DNA of 64,000 bases, taken from assembly GCF_004114795.1 (NCBI RefSeq), contig NZ_CP035311.1, forward strand, positions 992,001 through 1,056,000. The letters run 5' to 3'. Every line of letters starts with the position of its first letter. Position 1 is the stretch's first letter. A program made the position numbers and the translations under genes. This DNA is from Janthinobacterium sp. 17J80-10. Its GTDB lineage: Bacteria > Pseudomonadota > Gammaproteobacteria > Burkholderiales > Burkholderiaceae_D. Below the pieces are notes generated by a model. That model was given only the letters and a program-made list of their open reading frames with translations. It searched no databases and was not told the DNA's origin. Of this stretch, positions 1 through 10,059 are shown piece by piece.

Positions 1-252
1 GATCCGTTCGTCATGGGCGCCTGGGGCCGCGAGTTGAAGGCTACCGGGGTGGTGCGCATGCTGTCCGACGGCAATGCGGATTTTAGCAAGGCGCTCGGAC
101 TGGATGCCGATTTCAGCAAGGGTGGCCTGGGCACGCGTTCGCAGCGCTATTCCATGCTGGTCGAGGATGGCGTCGTGCGGCAATTGAATGTCGAGCAAGC
201 CGGCAAGTTTGAATCCTCCGATGCCCCAACCCTGCTCAAGCAGCTGGGATAA
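1..252 (+). CDS. Peroxiredoxin, C-terminal part (cut by the window edge)
   Basis: This is the last 83 codons of a gene that starts before the window. The visible part ([16 protein letters not shown]..., then [18 protein letters not shown]) matches the C-terminal half of the Prx5/AhpE-like thiol peroxidases, cytoplasmic enzymes that reduce peroxides with a thiol partner. The RSQRYSM stretch holds the conserved arginine region of this family. The peroxidatic cysteine lies upstream, outside the window. In many betaproteobacteria a peroxiredoxin gene sits between ftsZ and lpxC, and lpxC follows here 45 bp downstream, so the missing left flank is probably the division and cell-wall cluster. Confidence 0.85.
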   Translation, partial: DPFVMGAWGRELKATGVVRMLSDGNADFSKALGLDADFSKGGLGTRSQRYSMLVEDGVVRQLNVEQAGKFESSDAPTLLKQLG

Positions 253-281
253 TTCCCGTTACAATTCACGTTTCGGTAAAT

Positions 282-290
282 TGTTATAAT
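282..290 (+). promoter_or_regulatory. Extended -10 promoter element directly before lpxC
   Basis: The string TGTTATAAT is a consensus extended -10 (TGn plus TATAAT at 285-290). No good -35 is visible at the right distance. Transcription from it would start at about 296-298, where the lpxC ATG (297) lies, and there is no Shine-Dalgarno sequence between. Read-through from the upstream cluster is also likely. Confidence 0.5.
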
Positions 291-296
291 CGCCGC

Positions 297-1232
297 ATGC
301 TCAAACAGCGCACCGTCAAACAACTGGTCAAGACCATCGGTATCGGACTGCATTCCGGTACCAGGGTGGATCTCACGCTGCGTCCGGCGCCGCCGGACAC
401 GGGCATCGTGTTCCGGCGGGTCGACCTGGCGCCGCCGGTGGAATTGCCTGCCAGCGCTGTGGGTGTGGGCGACACCCGCATGGCGTCGACACTGGACAAG
501 GACGGGGTAAAGGTCTCCACTGTCGAGCACCTGATGTCGGCATGCGCGGGCCTGGGCATCGATAACCTGTATATCGACCTGACGGCCGAAGAAATCCCCA
601 TCATGGATGGCTCGGCTTCGTCTTTTGTATTCCTGCTCCAGCAGGCTGGCTTGCTGGAGCAGGAGGCAGCCAAGAAGTTCATTCGCGTCAAAAAGGCAGT
701 GGAAGTGCGCGAGGGCGAGGGCGACAAGCTGAAGTGGGCCCGCCTGGAACCCTATAATGGCTTCAAGCTCAAGTTTTTCATTGAATTCAACCATCCGGCA
801 GTCGACCGTACCGGCCAGATTGCCGAGGTGGATTTCGAAGCGGAATCCTATGTCAAGGAAATCGCCCGCGCCCGCACTTTCGGTTTCATGCAGGACGTGG
901 AAACCCTGCGCGGCATGGGCCTGGCGCGCGGTGGCTCACTGGAAAACGCCATCGTCATGGACGAGTACCGGATCCTGAATCCGGATGGCCTGCGCTATGA
1001 AAATGAATTCGTGCGACACAAGATACTCGATGCCATCGGCGACCTGTACCTGGTAGGCCATCCCCTGCTGGCAGCCTATGTCGCGCATAAATCCGGCCAC
1101 GGCTTGAACAATCAATTGCTGCGCGCCTTGCTGGCGCAGCCCGATGCCTACGACATCGTCACGTTCGATTCGATGGACAACGCCCCCCGCAGCTATACCT
1201 TGCAGGCCGGCGAGGAATGGGCACTTGCCTGA
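297..1232 (+). CDS. lpxC: UDP-3-O-acyl-N-acetylglucosamine deacetylase LpxC
   Basis: LpxC is the zinc-dependent deacetylase that catalyses the committed step of lipid A synthesis in the cytoplasm. The 311-residue product has the usual length and begins with the typical LKQRTVKQ. Zinc ligands are visible as H78 (VEHLM), H241 and D245 ([10 protein letters not shown]), and the catalytic histidine is H268 (KSGHGLNN). The ATG at 297 fits the family start. The gene abuts the convergent dciA gene with no gap. A consensus extended -10 lies just upstream. The call is certain from the motifs. Confidence 0.98.
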   Translation: MLKQRTVKQLVKTIGIGLHSGTRVDLTLRPAPPDTGIVFRRVDLAPPVELPASAVGVGDTRMASTLDKDGVKVSTVEHLMSACAGLGIDNLYIDLTAEEIPIMDGSASSFVFLLQQAGLLEQEAAKKFIRVKKAVEVREGEGDKLKWARLEPYNGFKLKFFIEFNHPAVDRTGQIAEVDFEAESYVKEIARARTFGFMQDVETLRGMGLARGGSLENAIVMDEYRILNPDGLRYENEFVRHKILDAIGDLYLVGHPLLAAYVAHKSGHGLNNQLLRALLAQPDAYDIVTFDSMDNAPRSYTLQAGEEWALA

Positions 1233-1739
1233 TCAACCTTGAGCACTGTGGCGGTTGAGCATGGCCTGCAATGCAGCCTTCAGGCTGGCATTGCGGTCTG
1301 ACGGCTCGAGTGAATCTTCCAGTGCGGCAAAGGCTGTCAAAGCTCGATTTGACAATGCAATTTGCTTGGAAGTGATTGATTTTTCATGGATTTTTCCAAC
1401 TTGCACTTTGATTCGGATTGCGTTAACCTGCCAGCCTTGTTGTTGCAAAAAACTTTGCAATTTTGGCAATTGCTGTTTCAGCTTGCTTGCAAGCGCCGCA
1501 TTCGGCGCGGCGAGCACCAGCTGGCCTGCTTCCAGGTTCAGGACCGAGCATGTTTCAAAAATGGCGGGCAGTGCCTTGGCACAGGCTTTTTCCAGCGTGC
1601 CCAGGCGTTCAAGTGCGGGCAGCAGCATGCCAAGCTTGTCGTGCTTTTGCAAAAAGTCTGTAACGCCCTGGGCAGCGCGGGTAGAACCGCCGTGGGCCGG
1701 GCGTCTCGGTGGATAGGGGTATGAATTAGAGGAAGACAT
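1233..1739 (-). CDS. dciA: DciA-family (DUF721) protein, likely DnaB helicase-loading factor
   Basis: This 168-residue protein carries a DUF721 (DciA) domain over roughly residues 25-115, recognisable by the LxxLE...LP..F pattern and the LVLAAPNAALASKLKQ segment. DciA is the widespread bacterial protein that helps load the replicative helicase DnaB in species lacking DnaC/DnaI loaders. The C-terminal 50 residues look disordered and polar. It is convergent with lpxC, their stop codons abutting at 1232/1233, and divergent from the M23 gene. This position between lpxC and an M23 peptidase gene is common in betaproteobacteria. The family is firm; the role in this organism is inferred. Confidence 0.8.
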   Translation of the reverse strand: MSSSNSYPYPPRRPAHGGSTRAAQGVTDFLQKHDKLGMLLPALERLGTLEKACAKALPAIFETCSVLNLEAGQLVLAAPNAALASKLKQQLPKLQSFLQQQGWQVNAIRIKVQVGKIHEKSITSKQIALSNRALTAFAALEDSLEPSDRNASLKAALQAMLNRHSAQG

Positions 1740-1788
1740 TTCCCAACCTTATCACACCTCCCCAGGGAGAGCGAGTAACGGAGATTAG

Positions 1789-2751
1789 ATGCAAATCATT
1801 GTGTTACACCCGCGGTTTAGCGCCAAGACGCTGACTCTTTCCACGCGTCATTTAGTGATCTTGGGAGCGGTATTCCTGGGGGCGGTACTGGCGGTCGCGA
1901 CTCTCCTGTATTACCTGACCCTCTCGAATGCAGCCAGCTTGCGCATGCCCTTTCTGCCGCAAGCCCTCGGAGCAGAGAATCTGGACGATACCGGTCGAAA
2001 AGACCGTTATGTTCGCGAAAACCTGACTGCCATGGCAGTCAAGCTGGGGGAAATGCAGGCGCAATTGATGCGCCTCGATGCGCTGGGCGAGCGTGTCCAG
2101 GGCCTTGCGGGGGTCAAGCCGGAAGAATTCAATTTCAAGGATAAACCGCCGCGCGGCGGTATCGAGACGGCCGGCCCGGGCAGCCGGGGCGATGCGCGTG
2201 AATTAAGCATGCAGGAATTCCAGCAAACCCTGGATGCCCTTGCCCGCGATCTGGAACACCGCGCCGATTATCTGAACGTCGTGGAATCCTCGCTGATGGC
2301 CGAGAAGATCAGGTTCAAGCTGCTTCCCACCATCAAGCCGGTCAACATCAGCTATAACGCCTCCAGCTTCGGCTGGCGCCTGGACCCGTTCAGCGGCCGC
2401 AGCGCTTTTCATGAAGGGCTCGATTTCGCCGCGCCATCGGGCACGCCCATTGTTGCCGCTGCAGGCGGTGTGGTGATCGCTTCCGAATACCATCACCAGT
2501 ACGGCAACATGCTGGAAATCGACCATGGAAACCAACTCGTTACGCGCTATGCGCACGCCTCGCGGCTGCTGGCCCAAGTGGGCGATATCGTCAGGCGCGG
2601 ACAGCACGTCGCCGATCTCGGGTCGACCGGGCGCTCGACCGGGCCGCACCTGCATTTCGAAGTGCTGCTGAAAGGCGTGCCGCAGGATCCGCACAAGTTT
2701 CTGGTAGCCGGCGCGGCCCAGGAAAAGACAGGTACCCTGGCGGCCAGGTAA
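1789..2751 (+). CDS. M23-family metallopeptidase, membrane-anchored
   Basis: The 320-residue protein has an N-terminal membrane anchor (about residues 22-45), a helical region, and a C-terminal LytM/M23 domain (about residues 190-300). Metal-binding motifs are present: HEGLDF (HxxxD) and GPHLHFEV (HxH). Catalytic M23 proteins cut peptide cross-links in peptidoglycan in the periplasm, and several act with division machinery. Both motifs are intact, so it is probably an active enzyme and not only an EnvC/NlpD-type activator. It lies between dciA and secA, its usual place in this group. The exact substrate cannot be told from sequence. Confidence 0.88.
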   Translation: MQIIVLHPRFSAKTLTLSTRHLVILGAVFLGAVLAVATLLYYLTLSNAASLRMPFLPQALGAENLDDTGRKDRYVRENLTAMAVKLGEMQAQLMRLDALGERVQGLAGVKPEEFNFKDKPPRGGIETAGPGSRGDARELSMQEFQQTLDALARDLEHRADYLNVVESSLMAEKIRFKLLPTIKPVNISYNASSFGWRLDPFSGRSAFHEGLDFAAPSGTPIVAAAGGVVIASEYHHQYGNMLEIDHGNQLVTRYAHASRLLAQVGDIVRRGQHVADLGSTGRSTGPHLHFEVLLKGVPQDPHKFLVAGAAQEKTGTLAAR

Positions 2752-2857
2752 GCTTGCCGCCGGCACCAGGCAGGCCCGGCGTGGCATGAATGACACGTGC
2801 CCGCCCGTTCACGGGATATGAATCGGTCAATTGCAAGGCTTGGCATGCCTGCTGTGA

Positions 2858-2885
2858 TTGTTCCACCCGGCTCGCATGATAAAAT
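2858..2885 (+). promoter_or_regulatory. Predicted sigma-70 promoter of secA
   Basis: A -35 TTGTTC (2858-2863) and a -10 TAAAAT (2880-2885, preceded by TGA) are separated by 16 bp. They sit about 75 bp before the secA start, in a 209-bp gap after the M23 gene that holds no other gene. Confidence 0.45.
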
Positions 2886-2960
2886 CTTCAATTTAGCCCA
2901 ATCCCAGCCTGTTCCGGGATGGAACAGAGTTATTTACGGCGTCTTTTACACCATTCGAGC

Positions 2961-5726
2961 ATGTCATTTCTGACCAAGATTTTCGGCAGTCGCAACCAGC
3001 GGCTGATCAAGCAATACCAGCAAACCGTTCGCGCGATCAATGTCCTCGAACCGGCAATGGAAAAACTGTCGGATGCGGAGCTGCAGGCCAAGACCCCCGA
3101 GTTCAAGGAACGTATCGGCAACGGCGAGTCGCTCGACAAGATCCTGCCGGAAGCATTTGCGGTATGCCGCGAAGCCAGCCGCCGCGTGCTCAAGATGCGT
3201 CACTTCGACGTGCAGCTGATCGGCGGCATGACCCTGCATTACGGGAAAATTGCCGAAATGGGCACCGGCGAGGGCAAGACACTGATGGCGACACTGCCGG
3301 CCTACCTGAATGCCTTGTCTGGCAAGGGCGTGCATATCGTCACCGTCAACGATTACCTGGCCCAGCGCGATGCGGAGTGGATGGGGCGCCTCTACAGCTG
3401 GCTTGGCCTGACGACCGGCATCAACCTGTCGCAGATGCCGCATGACACCAAGCAGGCAGCCTACGGTTCCGATATCACCTACGGTACCAACAATGAATTC
3501 GGCTTCGATTACCTGCGCGACAACATGGTTTATGACAGCCGCGAGCGTGTGCAGCGCAGCCTCAATTTCGCCATCGTCGATGAAGTCGACTCGATCCTGA
3601 TCGATGAAGCCCGTACGCCTCTGATCATTTCCGGCCAGGCCGAGAATCACACCGATCTCTACCAGAAATTGAACGCCGTGCCGCCGCTCCTGACCCTGCA
3701 GATTGGTGAGGAAACACCGGACGGCAAGGGCGCCGTCGAGGTGCCGGGCGACTATACCAAGGATGAGAAGGCGCACCAGGTATTGCTGACCGAGGCCGGT
3801 CATGAAAAGGCCGAGCAAATCCTGACGCGCATGGGGCTGCTGCCGGAAGGTGCATCGCTGTATGACCCTTCCCACATCAGCCTGATCCACCACCTGTATG
3901 CGGCGTTGCGCGCGCATACGCTGTTCCACAAGGACCAGCACTACGTGGTGCAAAACAATGAAATCGTCATCGTCGACGAATTCACCGGTCGCCTGATGTC
4001 CGGGCGGCGCTGGTCCGACGGCCTGCACCAGGCGGTCGAGGCCAAGGAAAGCGTCGAGATCAAGGCCGAAAACCAGACCCTGGCGTCGATCACGTTCCAG
4101 AATTACTTCCGCATGTACGGCAAGCTGTCCGGCATGACCGGCACGGCCGACACCGAAGCGTACGAATTCCAGCAGATCTATAGCCTCGAAACCGTGGTGA
4201 TTCCGCCGAACCGGCCGAGCCAGCGCAAGGACAAGCAAGACCAGGTGTACAAGACCGCCGAGGAAAAATACGGCGCCATGCTGAAAGATATTCAGGATTG
4301 CCAGGAACGCGGGCAGCCTGTCCTGGTGGGCACCACCTCGATCGAAAATTCCGAACTCCTGTCGGGCATCCTGGCCAAGCACAAGTTGCCGCACAATGTG
4401 CTCAACGCCAAGCAGCATGCGCGCGAAGCGGAAATCATCGCGCAGGCCGGCCGTCCCAAGATGATCACGATCGCCACCAACATGGCTGGTCGTGGCACCG
4501 ACATCGTCCTGGGCGGCAATGTCGAAAAGCAGATCCAGTTCATCGAAGCCGATGCTGGCTTGGGCGACGACCAAAAGCTCCAGCAGTCGCAAACTCTGCG
4601 CGATGAATGGCAAGCCTTGCACGACCAGGTGGTTGGCGCCGGCGGATTGCACATTATCGGCACCGAGCGTCATGAATCGCGCCGGGTCGACAACCAGTTG
4701 CGCGGACGTTCTGGCCGCCAGGGCGATCCGGGTTCGTCGCGCTTCTACCTGTCGCTGGACGACCAGCTTTTGCGCATTTTCGCCGGCGACCGCGTGCGCG
4801 CCATCATGGAACGCCTCAACATGCCCGAAGGCGAGCCGATCGAGGCCGGCATCGTGTCGCGTTCGATCGAATCGGCGCAGCGCAAGGTCGAGGCGCGCAA
4901 CTTCGATATCCGCAAGCAGTTGCTTGAGTACGACGATGTGGCCAACGACCAGCGCAAGGTGATTTATCAGCAGCGCAACGAGTTGCTGGAATCGGGCGAC
5001 GTCTCGGAAATGATCGCTTCCCTGCGTCAGGGCGTCTTTGCCGACCTGTTCCGCGGTTTCGTGCCGGAAGGGTCGATGGAAGAGCAGTGGGACATCAAGG
5101 GGCTGGAAGCTGCCCTGGCCGCCGAGTGGCAGCTGGAAGTGCCGCTGGCGACGATGCTTGCCGCCGAGCCGAACCTGTCCGACGAGGATTTGCTGGAGCG
5201 CGTGCTGAAGGCGGCCGAGGAAAACTATGCAGCCAAGACCGCCGTGGTCGGCAAGGAAGCGTTTTCCGGCTTCGAGCGCAGCGTCATGCTTGAAAGTATC
5301 GACCGTCACTGGCGTGACCACCTGGCGGCGCTCGACCACCTGCGCCAGGGTATTCACCTGCGCGGTTACGCGCAAAAGAACCCCAAGCAGGAATACAAGC
5401 GCGAAGCCTTCGAACTGTTCTCGCAGATGCTGGACCTCGTCCGTAATGAGGTGGTGCGCGTCGTGACGACGGTGCGTATCCAGTCGCGCGATGAAATCGA
5501 GGCCGCCGAGCAGGAACTGGCGCAGTCGCAAGTAGCCAACGTGCATTACCAGCATGCCGATTTCAACCCGAATGCCGCACCGGAAGAATTGCTGGCGCCA
5601 GAAGGGCAGATCGGCGAGGCCAGGGGGCAGACCGTGGTCAACGCGCTGCCCAAGGTCGGACGCAACGACCCTTGTCCTTGCGGCAGCGGCAAGAAGTACA
5701 AGCAATGCCACGGCAAGCTTGCATAA
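2961..5726 (+). CDS. secA: Preprotein translocase ATPase SecA
   Basis: SecA is the motor ATPase that drives secretory proteins through SecYEG. The 921-residue product is full length and has the family N-terminus [14 protein letters not shown], which sets the start at 2961; in-frame codons further upstream have no family match. Visible are the Walker A region MGTGEGKT, the [13 protein letters not shown] nucleotide-binding segment, the second RecA-like domain ([26 protein letters not shown]) and the C-terminal SecB/zinc-binding tail [15 protein letters not shown] predicted promoter lies about 75 bp upstream and a hairpin follows the stop. Confidence 0.98.
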   Translation: MSFLTKIFGSRNQRLIKQYQQTVRAINVLEPAMEKLSDAELQAKTPEFKERIGNGESLDKILPEAFAVCREASRRVLKMRHFDVQLIGGMTLHYGKIAEMGTGEGKTLMATLPAYLNALSGKGVHIVTVNDYLAQRDAEWMGRLYSWLGLTTGINLSQMPHDTKQAAYGSDITYGTNNEFGFDYLRDNMVYDSRERVQRSLNFAIVDEVDSILIDEARTPLIISGQAENHTDLYQKLNAVPPLLTLQIGEETPDGKGAVEVPGDYTKDEKAHQVLLTEAGHEKAEQILTRMGLLPEGASLYDPSHISLIHHLYAALRAHTLFHKDQHYVVQNNEIVIVDEFTGRLMSGRRWSDGLHQAVEAKESVEIKAENQTLASITFQNYFRMYGKLSGMTGTADTEAYEFQQIYSLETVVIPPNRPSQRKDKQDQVYKTAEEKYGAMLKDIQDCQERGQPVLVGTTSIENSELLSGILAKHKLPHNVLNAKQHAREAEIIAQAGRPKMITIATNMAGRGTDIVLGGNVEKQIQFIEADAGLGDDQKLQQSQTLRDEWQALHDQVVGAGGLHIIGTERHESRRVDNQLRGRSGRQGDPGSSRFYLSLDDQLLRIFAGDRVRAIMERLNMPEGEPIEAGIVSRSIESAQRKVEARNFDIRKQLLEYDDVANDQRKVIYQQRNELLESGDVSEMIASLRQGVFADLFRGFVPEGSMEEQWDIKGLEAALAAEWQLEVPLATMLAAEPNLSDEDLLERVLKAAEENYAAKTAVVGKEAFSGFERSVMLESIDRHWRDHLAALDHLRQGIHLRGYAQKNPKQEYKREAFELFSQMLDLVRNEVVRVVTTVRIQSRDEIEAAEQELAQSQVANVHYQHADFNPNAAPEELLAPEGQIGEARGQTVVNALPKVGRNDPCPCGSGKKYKQCHGKLA

Positions 5727-5745
5727 ACGCGTGCTTGCATGGCGA

Positions 5746-5776
5746 AATGAACCCGCAGTCGCGGGTTCATTTCATT
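5746..5776 (+). terminator. Hairpin terminator after secA
   Basis: An 11-bp stem (AATGAACCCGC with GCGGGTTCATT, loop AGTC) begins 20 bp after the secA stop. The following tract is only TTCATT, so termination may be partial. Confidence 0.6.
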
Positions 5777-5835
5777 GGGCGGGCGTATTTGCCCGCAGCG
5801 TCATTCTCTTTGTGAATTTTTGAAAGCGTGAAACC

Positions 5836-7074
5836 ATGGCCGTCAATCTCCCACTTCCTGTTCCCGCCAGCCTGAAGCCTGTTGCCGGCATCGAACTCGG
5901 TCACGCTGAAGCCGGCGTGCGCAAGGCCAACCGCAAGGATTTGCTGGTGATGAAGCTGGCGCCGACGGCATCGGTGGCCGGCGTGTTTACCACCAATCGT
6001 TTCTGCGCGGCCCCGGTGCAGGTATGCAAGGCGCACCTGGAAGCGCTGCGCATCTCGGATTCGCCGATTCGCGCGCTGGTGGTCAATACCGGCAATGCCA
6101 ATGCCGGCACCGGCGAGGCTGGCCTCATCAATGCCAATGCCACCTGCGCCGCGCTGGCCGAATTGCTCGGCTGCGAAGCGTCGCAAATCCTGCCGTTCTC
6201 CACCGGCGTGATTTTGGAGCCTTTGCCGGTGGACCGCATCAAGGCCGGCTTGCCGCAGGCGATTGCCAACCTGAAGGAAGACAACTGGTACAACGCTGCC
6301 GAGTCGATTATGACCACCGACACCCAGCCCAAGGCGGCTTCGCGCACGGTGACCATTAACGGCGTGTCCATCACCCTGACCGGCATCAGCAAGGGCGCCG
6401 GCATGATCAAGCCGAACATGGCGACCATGCTCGGCTTCATGGCAACCGATGCCAAAGTGGCCCAGCCGGTGCTGGAGCACCTGGTCAAGGAAGCCGCCGA
6501 CCAGTCCTTCAACTGCATCACCATCGATGGTGACACTTCCACCAATGATTCCTTCATGCTGGTCGCCACCGGCGCTGCCGCGCTGGAAGTCAGCGAGATC
6601 GATTCGCCCGAATATGCCGCGCTGTTGCAGGCAGTCGTCGGCCTGTCGCAGGAACTCTCGCAGATGATCGTGCGCGATGGCGAGGGCGCCACCAAGTTCA
6701 TCACCATTACGGTCGAGGATGGCGCAAATGTCGAAGAGTGCCGCAAGATCGCCTATTCAATCGGCCATTCCCCTCTGGTCAAGACGGCGTTTTTCGCGTC
6801 CGACCCGAACCTGGGCCGCATCTTGGCCGCGATCGGCTATGCCGGCGTGGACGACCTCGATGTCAGCAAGCTGAACCTGTACCTGGATGACGTGTGGGTC
6901 GCCAAGAATGGCGGCCGCAATCCCGAGTACCGTGAAGAGGACGGGCAGCGCGTGATGCAGCAAAGCGAAATCACGGTGCGCGTCAAGCTGGCCCGTGGTG
7001 ATGCCGCTGCCACCATCTGGACGTGCGACCTATCGCACGACTACGTAACGATCAATGCGGATTACCGTTCCTGA
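5836..7074 (+). CDS. argJ: Bifunctional glutamate N-acetyltransferase / amino-acid acetyltransferase ArgJ
   Basis: ArgJ transfers the acetyl group of N-acetylornithine to glutamate and can also use acetyl-CoA, closing the cyclic arginine pathway. The 412-residue precursor self-cleaves at a conserved Ala-Thr bond; the motif [10 protein letters not shown] is present, with A196-T197 as the expected cut and T197 as the nucleophile. The TTDTQPK segment (residues 160-166) is also typical. The gene follows secA by 109 bp and precedes the DUF815 ATPase by 20 bp. Whether it is bifunctional or monofunctional cannot be decided from sequence alone. Confidence 0.96.
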   Translation: MAVNLPLPVPASLKPVAGIELGHAEAGVRKANRKDLLVMKLAPTASVAGVFTTNRFCAAPVQVCKAHLEALRISDSPIRALVVNTGNANAGTGEAGLINANATCAALAELLGCEASQILPFSTGVILEPLPVDRIKAGLPQAIANLKEDNWYNAAESIMTTDTQPKAASRTVTINGVSITLTGISKGAGMIKPNMATMLGFMATDAKVAQPVLEHLVKEAADQSFNCITIDGDTSTNDSFMLVATGAAALEVSEIDSPEYAALLQAVVGLSQELSQMIVRDGEGATKFITITVEDGANVEECRKIAYSIGHSPLVKTAFFASDPNLGRILAAIGYAGVDDLDVSKLNLYLDDVWVAKNGGRNPEYREEDGQRVMQQSEITVRVKLARGDAAATIWTCDLSHDYVTINADYRS

Positions 7075-7094
7075 GGTTTATAAAAGGTGACAGC

Positions 7095-7961
7095 ATGACC
7101 CAACTCGAGCAATTCCTTACACGTGCAGAAGCCTTGCTGGAGCGCCTGGAAGGGATATTGCCGGCAGCGCACCCCGCGCCTGACTGGAAGCTGGCAAACG
7201 CCTACCGCTGGCGCAAGGCTGGCGGGCGCGGCCATTTGCAGCCGGTGACGCATGCGTCGCACATTCGCCTGTCCGACCTGCACCATATCGGACCGCAGAA
7301 GGCGCAGATCGAGCAGAACACGCGCCAGTTTATCGAAGGCAAGCCGGCCAACAATGTCTTGCTGACCGGCGCGCGCGGCACAGGCAAGTCCTCGCTGATC
7401 AAGGCGTGCCTGAACCAGTTTGCGCACCAGGGATTGCGCCTGATCGAAGTCGACAAGTCGGACCTGGCGGATCTGGCCGATATCGTCGACCTGGTGGCCG
7501 GGCGTCCCGAGCGTTTCGTGATTTTTTGCGACGACCTCTCGTTTGAGGAAGGCGAGAGCGGCTACAAGGCGCTCAAGGTGGCGCTGGATGGCAGCATTTC
7601 CGCCCAATCGGACAATGTGCTGATCTATGCGACCTCGAACCGTCGTCACTTGATGCCTGAGCGCATGTCCGACAATGCCAGCTACACGCATGACGATAAC
7701 GGCGACCTGCATCCCGGCGAGACCGTCGAGGAAAAGATTTCGCTGTCAGAGCGTTTCGGGCTTTGGGTATCGTTCTATGCGTTCAAGCAGGATGATTACC
7801 TGGGCATCGTCGCCCACTGGCTGGCGCATTTCGGCTGCAACGCCGCGCAAATTGAAGGGGCCCGGCCAGATGCCCTGCGCTGGGCATTGCAGCGCGGCTC
7901 CCGCTCTGGCCGTGTCGCCTGGCAATTCGCCCGCGACTATGCCGGCCGCAACCCATCCTGA
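7095..7961 (+). CDS. DUF815-family AAA+ ATP-binding protein
   Basis: The 288-residue protein belongs to DUF815, a P-loop ATPase family of the AAA+ class. Walker A is GARGTGKSS (about residues 118-126) and Walker B is FVIFCDDLSFE. An acidic patch after the GETVEEKISLSERFGLW motif is typical of the family. The start at 7095 follows the sequence AAAAGGTGACAGC, which supplies a ribosome site; an upstream in-frame start would overlap argJ. It is followed by the Nudix gene with TGA/ATG directly adjacent, suggesting coupling. The biological role of DUF815 is not established. Confidence 0.85.
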   Translation: MTQLEQFLTRAEALLERLEGILPAAHPAPDWKLANAYRWRKAGGRGHLQPVTHASHIRLSDLHHIGPQKAQIEQNTRQFIEGKPANNVLLTGARGTGKSSLIKACLNQFAHQGLRLIEVDKSDLADLADIVDLVAGRPERFVIFCDDLSFEEGESGYKALKVALDGSISAQSDNVLIYATSNRRHLMPERMSDNASYTHDDNGDLHPGETVEEKISLSERFGLWVSFYAFKQDDYLGIVAHWLAHFGCNAAQIEGARPDALRWALQRGSRSGRVAWQFARDYAGRNPS

Positions 7962-8393
7962 ATGTCGATCGGAAATCCGTCAATGCGTCTAGCCGCGCCC
8001 CTGCCGATCGATGTGGCAGTCGGCATTCTGATGAAATCCGATGGCGACATCCTGCTCGCGCAGCGGCCGGCTGGCAAGCCATATGCCGGCTATTGGGAAT
8101 TCCCGGGCGGTAAAGTGGAGCCCGGCGAAGCCATCGTCGATGCCTTGAAGCGCGAATTTGTCGAGGAGCTGGGCGTCGAAATCCTGGCGACAGAGCCCTG
8201 GTGCGGCGTCGAGCATGTCTATCCGCATGCGCACGTGCGGCTGCATTTTTATATCTGCCGCGATTGGCGTGGGGAATTGCAGAGTCTCGAAGGCCAGGCA
8301 TTTGCCTGGCAGGGTAGCGTGCAGGTGGAGCCGATACTGCCGGCGACGATCCCCTTGCTGGAAGATCTGGACAAGCTGCGTTACGGCGACTGA
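7962..8393 (+). CDS. MutT-type Nudix hydrolase (probable 8-oxo-dGTP diphosphatase)
   Basis: This 143-residue protein has a complete Nudix box starting at G50 (GGKVEPGEA..., then REFVEELGV with E68/E69), and the upstream YWEFPGGK typical of MutT. MutT enzymes hydrolyse oxidised dGTP and so limit A:T to C:G transversions. The ATG at 7962 directly follows the TGA of the DUF815 gene; an alternative ATG is at 7983. The gene ends 10 bp before the convergent yacG stop. Substrate assignment rests on overall similarity to MutT and is not proven. Confidence 0.88.
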   Translation: MSIGNPSMRLAAPLPIDVAVGILMKSDGDILLAQRPAGKPYAGYWEFPGGKVEPGEAIVDALKREFVEELGVEILATEPWCGVEHVYPHAHVRLHFYICRDWRGELQSLEGQAFAWQGSVQVEPILPATIPLLEDLDKLRYGD

Positions 8394-8403
8394 CGACGGC
8401 CGG

Positions 8404-8580
8404 CTATTGTTCGTCGTCGAAATCCTTGGGTGGGTTGACCGCGGGAATCGTGTATTTTTCCTCGGCCCATGCGCCCAAATCAATTTGCTTGCAGCGTTCC
8501 GAACAGAACGGCCGGAATTTGTTTTTCTCGCTCCACTCGACCTTCTTGCCGCAGGTTGGACAATCGACAGTCGTTGCCAT
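8404..8580 (-). CDS. yacG: DNA gyrase inhibitor YacG (zinc-binding)
   Basis: This 58-residue protein is short and easily missed. It reads [16 protein letters not shown] with four zinc cysteines, C7, C10, C26 and C30 (CPTC and CSERC), and the family hallmark [16 protein letters not shown]. In E. coli YacG binds GyrB and inhibits gyrase. It is the last gene of the minus-strand pilB-pilC-pilD-coaE-zapD-yacG row and starts 14 bp after the zapD stop. The coaE-zapD-yacG order is strongly conserved in proteobacteria and supports the call. Confidence 0.95.
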   Translation of the reverse strand: MATTVDCPTCGKKVEWSEKNKFRPFCSERCKQIDLGAWAEEKYTIPAVNPPKDFDDEQ

Positions 8581-8594
8581 GATCGCTACGCTAT

Positions 8595-9350
8595 TCAGAA
8601 GTTACAGAGAGTCAGCTCGAACGGCACATCCGTTTCCAGCGGCTTGGGTTTCATATCGCCATCCTGGGAAGTAAAGCGAACCCACAGCATATACTTGTTG
8701 GCGGAAATCTCGGGAATGGCGCCGAGGTTTTCGTCGATCGTCAGACGCAGCATCTGATAGACCTTGCCTTGTAACATCTGCTGGTAACTGCCGGCCTGCG
8801 CAATCATCTTGGCCGGACGCCCCGACTCGCGCAACAATCGCAATACCAGGGCAATGGCCTCGAACAGCGGGGCCAGCGGCGCAAACCAGTTGGTGATATC
8901 GGCAATGCGCGCCTCCGCCGAGTGGTGCTGCCAGGCATAGTAAGAGGGCAGGTCGAATTCACAGGCGCCGCCCGGGATGATGGTGCGTCCGCGGATGCTC
9001 ATCAGCCACTCGTTTTCCCGTACATTCTGGCCAGTCTTGCCCTGCGCGGCCATGAGCGCGCTGCTGGCGTGGTCAACTTCGCCAAGGATGGCGTTGAGCA
9101 TGTCGGCCTGCACGTTCGGATTGGACTTGAAGCCGAGCAGTGTCTGTTTTTGTCGTTCGAGCTCCTGCAGCAGGTCGGACTTCAGGTCCGCGCGGCCGGC
9201 AACTTCGAGCATTTCGAAAATCGTCGCAAGCGCTGCATGATGTTGCAGGGGATGCGTCTGTTGGAAAAAGAAATTGAATTTCTCGTACAGGTCTTCCAGC
9301 CGCAACAAGGTGCGAATACGCTCGTTGAAAGGGTATTCGTAAACGATCAA
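8595..9350 (-). CDS. zapD: Cell division protein ZapD (DUF1342)
   Basis: ZapD cross-links FtsZ filaments at the division septum in the cytoplasm. The 251-residue product has the family N-terminus [18 protein letters not shown] and normal length. The start is a TTG at 9350, with an AGAGG ribosome site about 8 bases upstream; no in-frame ATG is available in a sensible place. It lies between coaE and yacG, the standard arrangement. An overlapping out-of-frame ATG-CTA-CTT-TGA triplet run just before the start looks accidental. Confidence 0.95.
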   Translation of the reverse strand: MIVYEYPFNERIRTLLRLEDLYEKFNFFFQQTHPLQHHAALATIFEMLEVAGRADLKSDLLQELERQKQTLLGFKSNPNVQADMLNAILGEVDHASSALMAAQGKTGQNVRENEWLMSIRGRTIIPGGACEFDLPSYYAWQHHSAEARIADITNWFAPLAPLFEAIALVLRLLRESGRPAKMIAQAGSYQQMLQGKVYQMLRLTIDENLGAIPEISANKYMLWVRFTSQDGDMKPKPLETDVPFELTLCNF

Positions 9351-9436
9351 AGTAGCATCCTCTTAAAGTTGTGCTGGCCCAATAGATTGTGATTCTGAAC
9401 GATGCAGCAAAAAATTACAAATACTGCAGCAATATT

Positions 9437-10054
9437 TTATGCGCCAGCCTGCGCCAGCGAGCAATACAAGGCATGCAACCGATCAATTTGCGGCGCCAGT
9501 GCAGTCGCATCGCCCGCATTCGACAGAATATCATCGGCCGCTGCCAGGCGTTGCGCGCGCGTTGCCTGAGCGGCCATGATGGCGCGTACCTGGACTTCGT
9601 CCAGGCCACTGCGCGCCATCACGCGCTGCACTTGCAGGGGTTCCGGGCAATCGACCACCAGGATGCGCGATACGCGCTCTTTCCAGTTGCCCGATTCGAC
9701 CAGCAAGGGCACCACAAACATCAGATACGGGCCCCGGGCGTGTTGGGCGGCCCGTTCGCATTCACTCTTGATCAATGGGTGTAGGATGGCTTCCAGGCGC
9801 TTTTTTTCAGCCGGATCGCCAAACACCCTGGCACGCATGCGGGCGCGGTCGAGGGCGCCGTCCGCAGCTATGAATTCGGTGCCGAACTGCCTTGCAATGG
9901 CGGGCATGGCAAAACCGGCCGGCATTGTCAGTTCGTGGGCGATCTGGTCAGTGTCGATGATGGCTGCGCCATGCGCCGCAAACATGTTGGCCACCGTCGT
10001 CTTGCCGGAACCTATTCCCCCCGTCAAGCCCACCGAAAACGCCATCGCCGCCAT
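9437..10054 (-). CDS. coaE: Dephospho-CoA kinase CoaE
   Basis: CoaE phosphorylates dephospho-CoA in the last step of coenzyme A synthesis. The 205-residue protein has the P-loop GGIGSGKT (residues 12-19), the ADxI-like segment [11 protein letters not shown] and the HPLI motif of the family. The ATG at 10054 is 5 bp after the pilD stop; a second ATG three codons in is equally possible. It is transcribed with pilBCD, a frequent arrangement in beta- and gammaproteobacteria. Confidence 0.96.
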   Translation of the reverse strand: MAAMAFSVGLTGGIGSGKTTVANMFAAHGAAIIDTDQIAHELTMPAGFAMPAIARQFGTEFIAADGALDRARMRARVFGDPAEKKRLEAILHPLIKSECERAAQHARGPYLMFVVPLLVESGNWKERVSRILVVDCPEPLQVQRVMARSGLDEVQVRAIMAAQATRAQRLAAADDILSNAGDATALAPQIDRLHALYCSLAQAGA

Positions 10055-10059
10055 AATTG

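Noticed and set aside
2964-5711. A 915-codon open frame on the minus strand opposite secA
   Set aside because: It mirrors secA codon structure, is rich in His/Arg/Leu as expected for an antisense shadow in GC-rich DNA, and has no recognisable domain.
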